Assembly: GCF_900188085.1 (NCBI RefSeq)
Contig: NZ_FZOU01000002.1
Location: forward strand, 310,001 to 374,000
Source of the DNA: Granulicella rosea
GTDB lineage: Bacteria > Acidobacteriota > Terriglobia > Terriglobales > Acidobacteriaceae
DNA length: 64,000 bases
Direction: 5' to 3'
Position 1 is the stretch's first letter. Every line of letters begins with the position of its first letter. This document shows, one piece after another, positions 25,308-33,002 of the stretch. Under the pieces are notes generated by a model. It had not been told where the DNA came from. It worked only from the letters and a program-made list of their open reading frames with translations, and ran no database searches. The translations under genes and the position numbers were made by a program.

Positions 25308-25998
25308 ACGTGAACAGCTTTACCTTCCCGCAAAGGAACTGCGCGTGCAGACGGGGGCAGACGGGTCTAAGACTTTGGGCGGTTATGCCCTCGTCTACAA
25401 CAGCCGCTCTGTCGACCTTGGTGGCTTCACCGAGTTGATTGCACCTGGTGCAGTGACAGAAAGCCTGAAACAGAATCCTGATGTCCTTATGCTCCGCGAT
25501 CACAAGCAAGAGTTACTGATGGGCAGGACTAAGGCAGGCACGCTGACGCTCATAGATGACCCTGTGGGGCTTCGGTTCAGTTGTAAGCTACCTGACACTC
25601 AACAGGCTATCGACCTTGCCACCTCGGTCACCAGAGGCGATCTAGACGGCGTTTCCTTCGGCTTCCAGACCATTGAAGACAGTTGGACTTCTGACGGTGA
25701 AGGCAATGTCATTCGGACCCTGCTCAAGATCAACTTGTTTGAGATCAGCCCAACATCGTTTGCGGCGTACCCGGCAGCCAATGTCTCGGTTCGCTCCTGC
25801 CCGCCCGAACTCCGCAGTCTGCTTCGTTCCAAGCGGGACGATCAAGACGAGGATGAATGCGACTGTGAAAAGAACCCTGACGGAACACATGTGGACCCTG
25901 ATTGCACATGTGACGACGAGGATGAGCAGGACCGCTCCACGCTCTTGAACTGGTCTGAACGAACGCTGTTGCGCATTGAAGTAGCCCGCCGCAAGTAG
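25300..25998 (+). CDS. HK97-family prohead protease with Asp/Cys-rich tail
   Basis: This 232-residue prohead protease processes the capsid protein during head maturation. Catalytic candidates are His in LMLRDHKQELLMGRT and Ser in LDGVSFGFQT, as in HK97 gp4-type proteases. The fold is preceded by GGYALVYNSRSVDLGGFTEL. After the protease domain comes an unusual acidic, cysteine-bearing tail (DDQDEDECDCEKNPDG, then DPDCTCDDEDEQD) with two CxC motifs, which might bind metal or act as a scaffold or DNA-mimic segment. It overlaps portal by 8 bp. Confidence 0.88.
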   Translation: MNRREQLYLPAKELRVQTGADGSKTLGGYALVYNSRSVDLGGFTELIAPGAVTESLKQNPDVLMLRDHKQELLMGRTKAGTLTLIDDPVGLRFSCKLPDTQQAIDLATSVTRGDLDGVSFGFQTIEDSWTSDGEGNVIRTLLKINLFEISPTSFAAYPAANVSVRSCPPELRSLLRSKRDDQDEDECDCEKNPDGTHVDPDCTCDDEDEQDRSTLLNWSERTLLRIEVARRK

Positions 25999-26083
25999 TA
26001 CCCAACCCCACCTTCCGCACTTGAAGAACACACCTCCCGCAATGGGGGGATGGCGGCCCCGTGCCCCAAAGAAAAGAGAACCA

Positions 26084-27250
26084 ATGACTTTTGCAGAACT
26101 CTCCGAACGTCGCAATAAGCTGATGAACGATGCAACCACCCTGGCCCGCACGAAGGACATCACCATCGAGCAGAGACAGCAGGTTAAGCGGATGCTTGCC
26201 GACGTTGACGACCTTGAGGAACAGCGCAGCGTTGCACAGCGCATCGAGGCATTTGAAGCTGAACAGCGTGCGTTCACTCGCCCGCCCCGTGGCAATCTTT
26301 CGGAGACTGTTGTAGACGCGGAAGCGCAGAAGCGTGCACTCCGTAACTTCATCTGTGGTGAAAAGCGTGACCTTGGCGTTGGTGCTGTCGCTGGCAACAT
26401 CACTGGTGGCAGCCAGCTTGTAGCCCCTGCGTTCTATCCGCTCTTGACGGCCGCACAGCAGGCTTATGGCGGCCTGGTGAACATCGTCAATCAGCGCACG
26501 ACGGACACTGGCGCGAGTATGAAGGTTGGGTTCGTCAATGACGTGACCGACGGCCTTCAGAGTTGGGCAGAGGATTCGGCTGCGTCGACCGTTGATCCTA
26601 CCCTGTCGACCGAGACCAGCAATACCGAGATGTACAACACGGGTGTCATCCTGGTGACGTTGGAAGAGCTTCAGGATAGCTTCTTCGATCTTGACGCATT
26701 CATCCGTGATGCCTTCGGCCAGCGTCTCTATCGTGGCCTTGCCAAGTACATCTCGCAGGGCAGCACGTCTGGAAACTACATCAGCTATCTGACCGGCGCA
26801 ACGTCTGGTGCAACTTCGGCAAATCCCACCGCTATTGGATACGTGGATATCGCTGCCCTGTATGCTTCGCTCGATCCCGCATACGTCAGCAATGCAACGT
26901 GGGTGATGAACTCGGCAACCCGTGGCGCACTCATTGGAGTGACTGACACGCTTGGCCGTCCGCTGTTCATCCCGTCGCCGAACGCGGGTGCATTCGATAC
27001 ACTGCTTGGCCGTCCTGTGGTTCTGGACCAGTTCGCCCCGAACATCGGTGCGGGCAATAAGGCACTCGCATTCGGTGACTTCAAGGCAGGCTATACGCTC
27101 CGCAGCGTTGGTCAATTTGAGATTGCGAAAGATCCTTACACTTACCTGATTAGCAAGGGTGCCGTTGCCTTCATCGGTTATGGCCGTGGTGGTTCGTTCG
27201 TTACGGATGCTGGCACCCACCCCATCAAGGTACTGACGCAGCACGCATAA
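26084..27250 (+). CDS. HK97-fold major capsid protein
   Basis: This 388-residue protein should form the head shell. The N-terminal ~90 residues (FAELSERRNKLMNDATTLAR onward) are a coiled-coil delta/scaffold domain, normally removed by the protease encoded just upstream. The shell domain starts around GGSQLVAPAFYPLL and includes NIVNQRTTDTGASMKVGFVN, the P-domain segment TLEELQDSFFDLDAFIRD and the C-terminal VGQFEIAKDPYTYLISKG. ATG 26084 follows AAAGAGA; an upstream in-frame ATG at 26021 lacks a site and would add unrelated residues. A terminator follows 17 bp after the stop. Confidence 0.93.
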   Translation: MTFAELSERRNKLMNDATTLARTKDITIEQRQQVKRMLADVDDLEEQRSVAQRIEAFEAEQRAFTRPPRGNLSETVVDAEAQKRALRNFICGEKRDLGVGAVAGNITGGSQLVAPAFYPLLTAAQQAYGGLVNIVNQRTTDTGASMKVGFVNDVTDGLQSWAEDSAASTVDPTLSTETSNTEMYNTGVILVTLEELQDSFFDLDAFIRDAFGQRLYRGLAKYISQGSTSGNYISYLTGATSGATSANPTAIGYVDIAALYASLDPAYVSNATWVMNSATRGALIGVTDTLGRPLFIPSPNAGAFDTLLGRPVVLDQFAPNIGAGNKALAFGDFKAGYTLRSVGQFEIAKDPYTYLISKGAVAFIGYGRGGSFVTDAGTHPIKVLTQHA

Positions 27251-27267
27251 GCAACAGCAACAAAGAA

Positions 27268-27303
27268 CCCCACACTCAAATCAACGAGTGTGGGGCTTTT
27301 CGT
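27268..27303 (+). terminator. Rho-independent terminator after the capsid gene
   Basis: The arms CCCCACACTC and GAGTGTGGGG (10 bp, 8-nt loop) are followed by CTTTTCG. It closes the portal-protease-capsid transcript. Confidence 0.9.
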
Positions 27304-27321
27304 CGTTTACGGGTAATCTAC

Positions 27322-27852
27322 TTAGAAATAGACGCAGAGACCAGAATTTGGCCCAGCGGGTAAACCCAGCGCAGTATCTAACCCAATATTGTTGCGTAGA
27401 TCAGCTAAGAGTGATGCTGCGTTAACCGTTGTGCCGATCTTCGGTTCAGAATCCGGTCGCGGATTTTCTACAGCTTTAGCTCTGTAAACCGTAACGTCTG
27501 CATGACCTAATTCTATTGCTCTCAAGCACACTCCCCGAATGTAGTATCGGTTAAACTCACCTTCCGCTAACATTTCATGAGCATTAGACCGCATTATGGG
27601 AGGTTTGGAGAGTGCTCCAGACTTGAGTTGACGTGGTTTTTCATGAGAGTTGAGGCGCGGCAAAATCTGCGCGGCCAGCGTGCTGTCTGTACCATTGGCG
27701 GCAGCGCCTTTGAGAAGATCCGGATAGTCCACCTGCCCCTGAGGGCTCAAGTTTCCGCTCTTATAGAGTGTGTTTTTGGCTAGATCGCCGTCAATTTCGG
27801 TAGTCATCAACTGCCGAACCTCAGGAACAAGGTTCTTGTAATCGAGCGCCAT
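27322..27852 (-). CDS. Conserved hypothetical protein, cargo
   Basis: This is a 176-residue protein. ATG 27852 was chosen because GAGG lies 6 nt upstream; a TTG four codons earlier is also in frame. The central block GEFNRYYIRGVCLRAIELGH, then VTVYRAKAVENPRPDSEPKI, and the end DTALGLPAGPNSGLCVYF resemble a small hypothetical family that I recall from environmental bacteria, without a known function. There are no membrane segments or signal peptide. It is convergent to the capsid operon and separated by the terminator. Confidence 0.7.
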   Translation of the reverse strand: MALDYKNLVPEVRQLMTTEIDGDLAKNTLYKSGNLSPQGQVDYPDLLKGAAANGTDSTLAAQILPRLNSHEKPRQLKSGALSKPPIMRSNAHEMLAEGEFNRYYIRGVCLRAIELGHADVTVYRAKAVENPRPDSEPKIGTTVNAASLLADLRNNIGLDTALGLPAGPNSGLCVYF

Positions 27853-28029
27853 GAGAATCCTCAAGTTATGGTCAAGTTTGATCCAAGTTGGAGATAGACC
27901 GATATCGCGGGCAAGTCTATAAAAAAGAATACCTAAGCAGCACTCTCATTGAGAGAGTCGAGAGCGGCGCACAGAGAGCCAAGTTGCGATTCCTGGCAGT
28001 CTATCCTGCTACTGCGTAAAGGACATGCC

Positions 28030-28203
28030 CTAGAGGGCACCACCCGGTCTCTTCTTCGCTTCTTCAACTTCTTTCGTCTTGTCTGAACTCTCATCCGCCT
28101 GACCGTTGAAGTCCCTTGGACCGATATACTCCGCTTTTTGCTTTTCTATTTCTTCAGTACGTTGTGTAGATTCGAATAGCTGGTCAGTTGTACGCGACTT
28201 CAT
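28030..28203 (-). CDS. Small charged protein, cargo
   Basis: This is a 57-residue frame. AGGAG sits 6 nt before ATG 28203, an excellent ribosome binding site. The product starts MKSRTTDQLFESTQRTEEIE and ends EVEEAKKRPGGAL. It is very hydrophilic and probably helical or disordered. It starts 1 bp after the stop of the frameshifted gene upstream, so the two were one operon. No family was recognised. Confidence 0.6.
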   Translation of the reverse strand: MKSRTTDQLFESTQRTEEIEKQKAEYIGPRDFNGQADESSDKTKEVEEAKKRPGGAL

Positions 28204-28204
28204 G

Positions 28205-28598
28205 TCAATCTCCTGGGAGAACTTGAGGTGTGACTGTTGCTTTTTCTATGCCTTTCTCTCGCAAAATACAACTAGCATTCCATTCAACACCTTTCGAGAC
28301 AACTCGCAAACCGAGCCGTAGGCCCACAAAGGTTGCGGGATCAGGAACCCGCAGGATCAAAGACTCATCTATCTGTTCCCCGGGCTCGATCCAAGCATGA
28401 TCTTTGAAGATTTCTGCGCCTGGGATAGACTCACGCCCTGACCGCCTGAGGCAGGCTGCGCTAAGGTATGTTCCCTTCTGCTTGATGATGTATTTGGACT
28501 GACCAAGGTTCTTGAGACGACATAGAAGCCTCTAGCTGATTGCCTTTTGCCACCAATGCAGCGATGTCCTTGGTGTATCTCTCAATAGAAGAACTCAT
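28205..28598 (-). pseudogene. Frameshifted gene
   Basis: A good start (ATG 28598 with GAGG upstream) gives MSSSIERYTKDIAALVAKGN, but this frame stops at 28461. A second frame, open from 28531 to the TGA at 28205, reads as convincing protein (for example RSGRESIPGAEIFKDHAWIE and SLILRVPDPATFVGLRLGLR) yet has no start codon of its own in its first half. The two overlap near 28520-28540, so one gene was probably split by a small indel or deletion. The second half resembles beta-sandwich regions of membrane-anchored hypotheticals, but I cannot name it. Confidence 0.6.
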
Positions 28599-28778
28599 CT
28601 GGACCTCATGCGCGAATTCTAGCAGCCCGTGTGAGGAATTCGAGTGCTAATAGTCAAAGAACGGCATGGCCTACCCCAGTGTCACGACCGCTACGCTTTT
28701 CCCGTTGAAAGATTCCTCTTCCGTTCCCGACACATACGGTGCTATCCTCCCCGTGATTCTTCAGCGAGGGCTGACACG

Positions 28779-28949
28779 ATGGCGACAAAAAAGGCGGCAA
28801 AGAAGCATGTCGTAAAGTTCACCGATACGACGACGGTGAAGAAGAAAGTAGAAGTAAAGTTCCCAACCAAGGACGGCACAGTCGACTTCATCGCAAAAAA
28901 GCCAGTCAAGGTTAAAGAGAAAGTTAAGTTCTTGGCCAAAGAAAGGTAG
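28779..28949 (+). CDS. Small lysine-rich protein, cargo
   Basis: This 56-residue, strongly basic protein (about one third Lys) starts MATKKAAKKHVVKFTDTTTV. Two alternating basic/hydrophobic strands follow, such as KKKVEVKFPTKDGTVDF and KKPVKVKEKVKFLAKER, which look like a repeated beta motif. ATG 28779 is preceded by GAGGG; the frame continues upstream to 28644 without a better start. It may bind nucleic acid. It is monocistronic with its own terminator. Confidence 0.65.
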   Translation: MATKKAAKKHVVKFTDTTTVKKKVEVKFPTKDGTVDFIAKKPVKVKEKVKFLAKER

Positions 28950-28960
28950 ACGTAGGCAGC

Positions 28961-29008
28961 AAAAGAGCCCCACCTGTCCAAAACATCGGAACAGGTCGGG
29001 CTCTTTTT
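28961..29008 (+). terminator. Rho-independent terminator
   Basis: The arms AAAGAGCCCCACCTGTCC and GGAACAGGTCGGGCTCTTT pair with a few mismatches and are followed by a T run. It terminates the lysine-rich protein gene. Confidence 0.85.
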
Positions 29009-29035
29009 GCGTTTGAGCGGTGATACCTTATCAAG

Positions 29036-29683
29036 ATGCACACCGACTATGTAGCCCCACAACTTAGGGGTGATGCTTTCAATTGTCCCGCCTGCTATGC
29101 CTACGCGCAGCAGCTTTGGCTTAACTATGGCCAGCAGCTTCCGCCATACCACAGCCATACAGAGTGGTCGGGGGATCTGATGGGAGCCTTTTGTACGCAC
29201 TGCAAGAAAGTGTCTCTCTGGTTGAATCAGAAGATGATCTACCCAGCCACTTTGACGGCTCCCGCAGCCCATGCGGATACGCCAACGGACATCGCGAAAG
29301 ATTTTGACGAGGCAAGAAGCGTCCTAGCCTCATCTCCGCGATCTGCCGCAGCCTTATTACGCCTATGTGTTCAAAAGCTGTGCATCGTGTTGGGGGAGCC
29401 TGGCCAAAACATCAACGCGGACATAGGCAGTTTGGTCGCGAAAGGTCTCTCCCCTCACATTCAACAGGCCCTCGATATCGTTCGAGTGGTTGGGAATGAA
29501 CAGGTTCATCCTGGCACCTTAGATGTCCGAGACAATCCAGAGATCGCGCTGAGACTCTTCGCACTGGTCAACTTTATTGTTGACGACCAGATCAGCAAGC
29601 CCAAAGCTATCGCAGAACTGTACGCTCAGTTGCCACCTTCAAAGTTGAACGGTATAGCAAACCGAGACAAGACAAAGCCCTGA
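29036..29683 (+). CDS. DUF4145 protein with N-terminal zinc ribbon, cargo
   Basis: This is a 215-residue protein. The N-terminal part has CPACYAYAQ and CTHCKKVSLW, a two-CxxC zinc ribbon. The C-terminal half fits DUF4145: DFDEARSVLASSPRSAAALL, RLCVQKLC, then IVRVVGNEQVHPGTLDVRDN and LFALVNFIVDD. DUF4145 occurs alone and fused to restriction and other defence proteins; its activity is unknown. The start is ATG 29036. The gene lies between two terminators, so it is its own transcription unit. Confidence 0.8.
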   Translation: MHTDYVAPQLRGDAFNCPACYAYAQQLWLNYGQQLPPYHSHTEWSGDLMGAFCTHCKKVSLWLNQKMIYPATLTAPAAHADTPTDIAKDFDEARSVLASSPRSAAALLRLCVQKLCIVLGEPGQNINADIGSLVAKGLSPHIQQALDIVRVVGNEQVHPGTLDVRDNPEIALRLFALVNFIVDDQISKPKAIAELYAQLPPSKLNGIANRDKTKP

Positions 29684-29708
29684 GTTTCTGTTGATATCAA
29701 AATCGTGA

Positions 29709-29751
29709 AGCCCGACACCAAAGTCTACTTGAGGGGTGTCGGGCTCTTTTG
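29709..29751 (+). terminator. Rho-independent terminator after the DUF4145 gene
   Basis: The 11-bp arms AGCCCGACACC and GGTGTCGGGCT are followed by CTTTTG. Confidence 0.9.
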
Positions 29752-29772
29752 CGACTGAACCTGCCATTTGAG

Positions 29773-30048
29773 CTACTCAATCCAGCCAAGTTCTCTCGCA
29801 CATTCATCGGACAGCGGGATCTCTCGTCCCCGAAGATCACAGATGCCATCCTCATCCGCCATCTTTATCACCTCGTTCACGAGGATGTCTTTGGAGAGGC
29901 ACTTTGACAGAACTTGCCGCAGAACGTCTGCCTCGGTGAAGTTTGTTTCCCGAACGCGTGCTCCACCTCCCCCGTTTGGAAAAATATGTAGAGTGAAATG
30001 CTTGACTGGGTCTGGCGGTGATGTGATCCAAATGCTGTATGTCTTCAT
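29773..30048 (-). CDS. Small hypothetical protein, cargo
   Basis: This 91-residue protein starts at ATG 30048 with GAGGAG 5 nt upstream. It begins MKTYSIWITSPPDPVKHFTL with a strand-rich first part, then NFTEADVLRQVLSKCLSK and an acidic end. There is no signal peptide, and I do not recognise the family. It follows the next minus-strand gene (30100-30384) by about 50 bp and may share its transcript. Confidence 0.65.
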   Translation of the reverse strand: MKTYSIWITSPPDPVKHFTLHIFPNGGGGARVRETNFTEADVLRQVLSKCLSKDILVNEVIKMADEDGICDLRGREIPLSDECARELGWIE

Positions 30049-30099
30049 GATTGCTCCTCTTTTATGGGTGTCATCTGAGTCTAGGTGCTTTCCACGCGA

Positions 30100-30384
30100 C
30101 TAGGCTGCTCTCTGTGCCCTGGTGATGTAAGCGGCAGATGGAAGCTGCCCCAGATCCCGCATATAGACCTCGTACGTGTCCAAGCTGCTATTCAGGTCGC
30201 ACAGACGCAGGCGCTCGACTTCGGATAGTCCACAAGGCTGTGAGGCACGGAGGGAGAGCAGGACAGACCGCTCATCGTTCCATTTCTGGAGCGTGTGAGC
30301 AATGGTCCATGCCTGGTCGGCTAAGGGCTGGTAGGGGTTTGGGGTGTTTGAACCAAGCGGAGATGCTGCAATCAAAACGTTCAT
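30100..30384 (-). CDS. Small hypothetical protein, cargo
   Basis: This 94-residue protein starts at ATG 30384, with GAGG 8 nt upstream. It begins MNVLIAASPLGSNTPNPYQP and continues with helices (ADQAWTIAHTLQKWNDERSV, SEVERLRLCDLNSSLDTYEV). The frame is open further upstream to 30510, but no site supports those starts. An AT-rich region and a 13-bp palindrome (30495-30507) lie in its leader. The function is unknown. Confidence 0.6.
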   Translation of the reverse strand: MNVLIAASPLGSNTPNPYQPLADQAWTIAHTLQKWNDERSVLLSLRASQPCGLSEVERLRLCDLNSSLDTYEVYMRDLGQLPSAAYITRAQRAA

Positions 30385-30494
30385 AGGTGGTGCCTCATCC
30401 GGTCCATGTTTTCTGACCTGAGGCAACACTACATCACATTCCGGTTGGAAACCGAAAAATATTATTAATTTAGATGTGGTACCATGCCCTAAAA

Positions 30495-30507
30495 TATCGT
30501 GACGATA
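30495..30507. promoter_or_regulatory. 13-bp palindrome TATCGTGACGATA
   Basis: A perfect inverted repeat (TATCGT, G, ACGATA) sits in the AT-rich leader of the minus-strand gene 30100-30384. It is a possible operator; only one copy was seen. Confidence 0.35.
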
Positions 30508-30597
30508 CACATAAGGAACTTTCTGATGATGCGCTTACAGAGCCGGCATGTCAATGTTTTTAATGCTGCATCAGAGGTTTTTCTTACTGCTTGCTTT

Positions 30598-31153
30598 TCA
30601 CGCGCTGTTGAGCATGTTTGGCCCGTTGTTCCTGACGTTCCCAACCAGCGGATTCGCAGCCGTCATCTCCATGTCCTCAGCCTCATACGGCCGCAGGAGA
30701 TCTAAGGGCAGTTGCTCCGTCACCTCGCGGGACAACCAGCGGTCGTAATCCCGGCTGTGGAGAATGACCGGCATTCGGGTATGAACCCGCTGCATGAGCT
30801 CGTTAGCCTCTGTGGTCACGATGCTAAAGGACTGAAGCCAGTGCCCCTGGCCGTCCTTCCATGCGTCCCAGAGCCCCGCAAACGCGAATAGCGGGCTGCC
30901 CCTGACCGTGAACGCATACGGCTGTTTCGTCTTGGCGTCGATCTTTTTCCACTCATAGAACGCTGAGGCAGGAATGAGGCAGGAATGAGGCAGGAATGAG
31001 GCAGCGGCGCTTCTTGAACGGTTCACGCCATTTAGGGCTGGTGCGGACGTTCTCGGCCTTGGCATTGATAGTCGAGATGCCCTTGATATCGGATAGCTGC
31101 TTTGTGAATATATTCGCCTTTGTTTCGCCTATGATCTGCTGATGCGTGAACTC
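30598..31153 (-). pseudogene. SRAP (YedK/HMCES-type) protein gene, broken
   Basis: SRAP proteins crosslink to abasic sites in single-stranded DNA through Cys2. The family core is visible but split between frames. One frame gives STINAKAENVRTSPKWREPF and KKRRCLIPAS; the other gives AFYEWKKIDAKTKQPYAF, then FAGLWDAWKDGQG, SIVTTEANELMQRVHTRMPV and ILHSRDYDRWL. The break is at an 11-bp tandem repeat (30964-31004) with two extra units (22 bp). The start is also lost: the upstream frame runs into a stop without the MCGRY N-terminus that holds the catalytic Cys. It is almost certainly non-functional. Confidence 0.82.
30964..31004. repeat. 11-bp tandem repeat inside the SRAP pseudogene
   Basis: TGAGGCAGGAA is repeated three times plus an 8-bp partial copy. 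Removal of two units (22 bp) would restore one reading frame across LIPAS-AFYEW. Confidence 0.92.
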
Positions 31154-31331
31154 TCACCTTGTCCAAGTGCTCACTATCATTCTTCAGCGGCTAGAGAAGA
31201 GGGCAGAGATCCTGGAAGGAGTTCGATTGCCAGCGTTCGACATGGCAATCCTGGACCTCAGGATGTTTGCAGTGATGGTGCGGAAGGCAAGAGACTACCT
31301 GCAATCGAAGCAGATATCAGGGCGAGGGTGA
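31146..31331 (+). CDS. Possible small hypothetical protein
   Basis: This 61-codon frame begins at GTG 31146 without a clear ribosome binding site. The product looks helical (HLVQVLTIILQRLEKRAEIL, then FAVMVRKARDYLQSKQI). It overlaps the decayed 5' end of the SRAP gene. It could be real or chance; no family was recognised. Confidence 0.3.
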   Translation: MNSHLVQVLTIILQRLEKRAEILEGVRLPAFDMAILDLRMFAVMVRKARDYLQSKQISGRG

Positions 31332-31387
31332 TTCTGCCTGATTAGTTGTATACCTTCGCATCGGTCGGGATGCTAGAATCGCAATCT

Positions 31388-31975
31388 ATGAAAAACAATC
31401 TGTCCCGTTTGTTCGTTGTAGTCCTTTGTGCGCCGTTAACCGTTCTCGCACAAAACGCTCCACCAGCGTGTCCGGTGGCAACGGGGGCATATTTCCTGAA
31501 GGGTGCAGATTGGATTTCGATGGACCCCAGCCACTCGATAGGATTCAAGACAACGAACGTGGCTGGAGCAGCGTTCAGCTACGGGGCTGCGAAGGCGCGT
31601 ATCAAAGCTCAGTTCCGCGACGCCAAATCCCCCTATCAACTAAGAGACAGTTCGTTGGCCATGTGCCTGGTGGGACTCTTGGATAGTGGGCGAGATCTCA
31701 CGCTTGCTCGCTTTCAGGAAGAAAAGGACAGAAGAGAACTGCCGATGGCCAGCATGCGCTTGTGGACTGGCATCAATTCTCAGATGGATCCCAAGGTTGT
31801 GATTCCCATTCAGGTAGATAAAAAAGGAGACAAGGTTTATCTGCTGACGAGCAAAGAGCCGTTGCCTCTTGGAGAATATATCTTGTTCACGATCATTCCA
31901 GACGTAGCAGCGATGGTAAAAGCGAACCAAGGGACATCACTTGGTGGTTACGACTTCGGAAACCACGCTAAGTAG
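31388..31975 (+). CDS. Secreted hypothetical protein, cargo
   Basis: This is a 195-residue protein with a signal peptide (KNNLSRLFVVVLCAPLTVLA) cleaved near LAQNAPP. The mature part starts ACPVATGAYFLKGADWISMD and has alternating strands, ending PLPLGEYILFTIIPDVAAM. This layout (signal peptide, then a beta-rich domain describing glycine/valine turns) is common in acidobacterial exported proteins of unknown role. ATG 31388 was chosen because it places the signal peptide first. It has no partner gene nearby. Confidence 0.7.
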   Translation: MKNNLSRLFVVVLCAPLTVLAQNAPPACPVATGAYFLKGADWISMDPSHSIGFKTTNVAGAAFSYGAAKARIKAQFRDAKSPYQLRDSSLAMCLVGLLDSGRDLTLARFQEEKDRRELPMASMRLWTGINSQMDPKVVIPIQVDKKGDKVYLLTSKEPLPLGEYILFTIIPDVAAMVKANQGTSLGGYDFGNHAK

Positions 31976-32332
31976 CAGCATCCTACGTGTGAACTTCGCC
32001 TCCAAATGCCGTAAATTGGCTTCTGAGCACGAAAGAGCCACACCGTAGTGTGGCCTGGTCATTTGCAGTGGGCTGGGCTTGATACCAGCTTGCGGAGCTT
32101 CCCCAACAATTTTCGGAATTGATCCCCCGCGTATCGAAGGGCTGTTCTTCGCGGGGTCGTTGGTTGTGACCTCTAAACCCTTGTCCGGTAATCCGGTAGG
32201 CGTCCCTTACCGCTCTGCTCTCGCTGTCACTCTAACCTTTCGGCCACCTGTATGGTTGCGTGTCCTTCCACGCCGCCACTGCCCTACCAGCCTACCGGGT
32301 AACAGTTCAGATTAGCAACCGTCACGACGCGG
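31976..32332. other. Gap with hairpins, no gene seen
   Basis: The gap holds a perfect hairpin with arms GCCACAC and GTGTGGC (32037-32054), a weak terminator candidate for the secreted protein. It also has a second stem-loop with arms CCCCGCG and CGCGGGG near 32124-32156. The rest (32160-32330) is GC-richer but has no convincing frame or tRNA fold. Confidence 0.4.
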
Positions 32333-32596
32333 TCAATCTGGATTATCCGGGAACATCGGATATTGGTCTATAGTCTCGAAAGCAACTTCCTCTCCCTTAT
32401 GCGCCTTGCGCCAGTTCTTTTTCCAGAACCCTTCAAGGGCGATAGTGTTTTCAAAGCCCTGCCGGAGTCCCACGCCGTGATTCGTTCCGCCACAGATGCA
32501 CGTGCACTGATCTGAGCGGATTGTCCGTGCGTTGTAGCAGTTGGCGTCACACCGGACGATCTTATCGTTGTGACGTGCGGTGATGAGTGCGGCCAT
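32333..32596 (-). CDS. Small Cys-rich hypothetical protein, cargo
   Basis: This 87-residue protein has a cysteine pattern, KIVRCDANCYNARTI then DQCTCICGGTNHGVGLRQG, that suggests a small zinc or metal-binding fold. The block C-x-C-x-CGG-x-NHG looks conserved and resembles short hypothetical proteins found in phages and islands, but I cannot name a family. The C-terminal part (GFWKKNWRKAHKGEEVAFET) is charged. It is the rightmost minus-strand gene of the cargo block. The start is ATG 32596 with only a weak AGGG site. Confidence 0.65.
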   Translation of the reverse strand: MAALITARHNDKIVRCDANCYNARTIRSDQCTCICGGTNHGVGLRQGFENTIALEGFWKKNWRKAHKGEEVAFETIDQYPMFPDNPD

Positions 32597-32777
32597 GCCC
32601 TAAAGCATACTGCGTCGTCAATCTGTGGAATGCGAGGTACAAATTAGCCGACACGAATTGTGAAGCCGGGCTATTTCGCGGCTAGGCATAATCTGGGTAT
32701 CTTGTAGACGAAATAGACTTGACACGACCTATAAGGCCACCTAACCTGTCAACAGGTGGCTGCCATGAGAAGACATC

Positions 32778-32963
32778 ATGCCCGACGTGTTGCCCACCAT
32801 ACGGAAGGCGAAATATAGTGCGAGGGGACCCGGTAGCCCTAGTCAGGAACGGGTCCACCCGTGGGAACAACTTACGCTGTTCAACCATGAGGCTTCCGTT
32901 CACGCGGAGGCCTCAATCTTTTGCAATCGGTCCGTGCAATCAATTGCACGTATGAACTTTTGA
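32778..32963 (+). CDS. Possible small protein near the right end
   Basis: This 61-codon frame starts MPDVLPTIRKAKYSARGPGS and continues SQERVHPWEQLTLFNHEA. The first 40 residues look protein-like. A strong hairpin with terminator features (32889-32921) lies inside the frame, which argues against it or means the real end was lost. Treat as tentative. Confidence 0.3.
   Translation: MPDVLPTIRKAKYSARGPGSPSQERVHPWEQLTLFNHEASVHAEASIFCNRSVQSIARMNF
32889..32921 (+). terminator. Hairpin with terminator features
   Basis: The 10-bp arms GAGGCTTCCG and CGGAGGCCTC (one G-U pair) have a 6-nt loop and are followed by AATCTTTTG. It overlaps the tentative frame 32778-32963. Confidence 0.5.
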
Positions 32964-33002
32964 AAGTTCTCCGTTGCAACTACAAATTTATGTGACTACA
33001 CA

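Noticed and set aside
30499-30705. Plus-strand frame starting MTIHIRNFLMMRL
   Set aside because: It is mostly antisense to the end of the SRAP pseudogene and not protein-like.
32160-32300. Possible tRNA-like or tRNA-remnant sequence
   Set aside because: Minus-strand reading gives pieces like GGTGGCCGAAAGGTTAG, but the acceptor arms, a 7-nt anticodon loop and a T loop could not be fitted.
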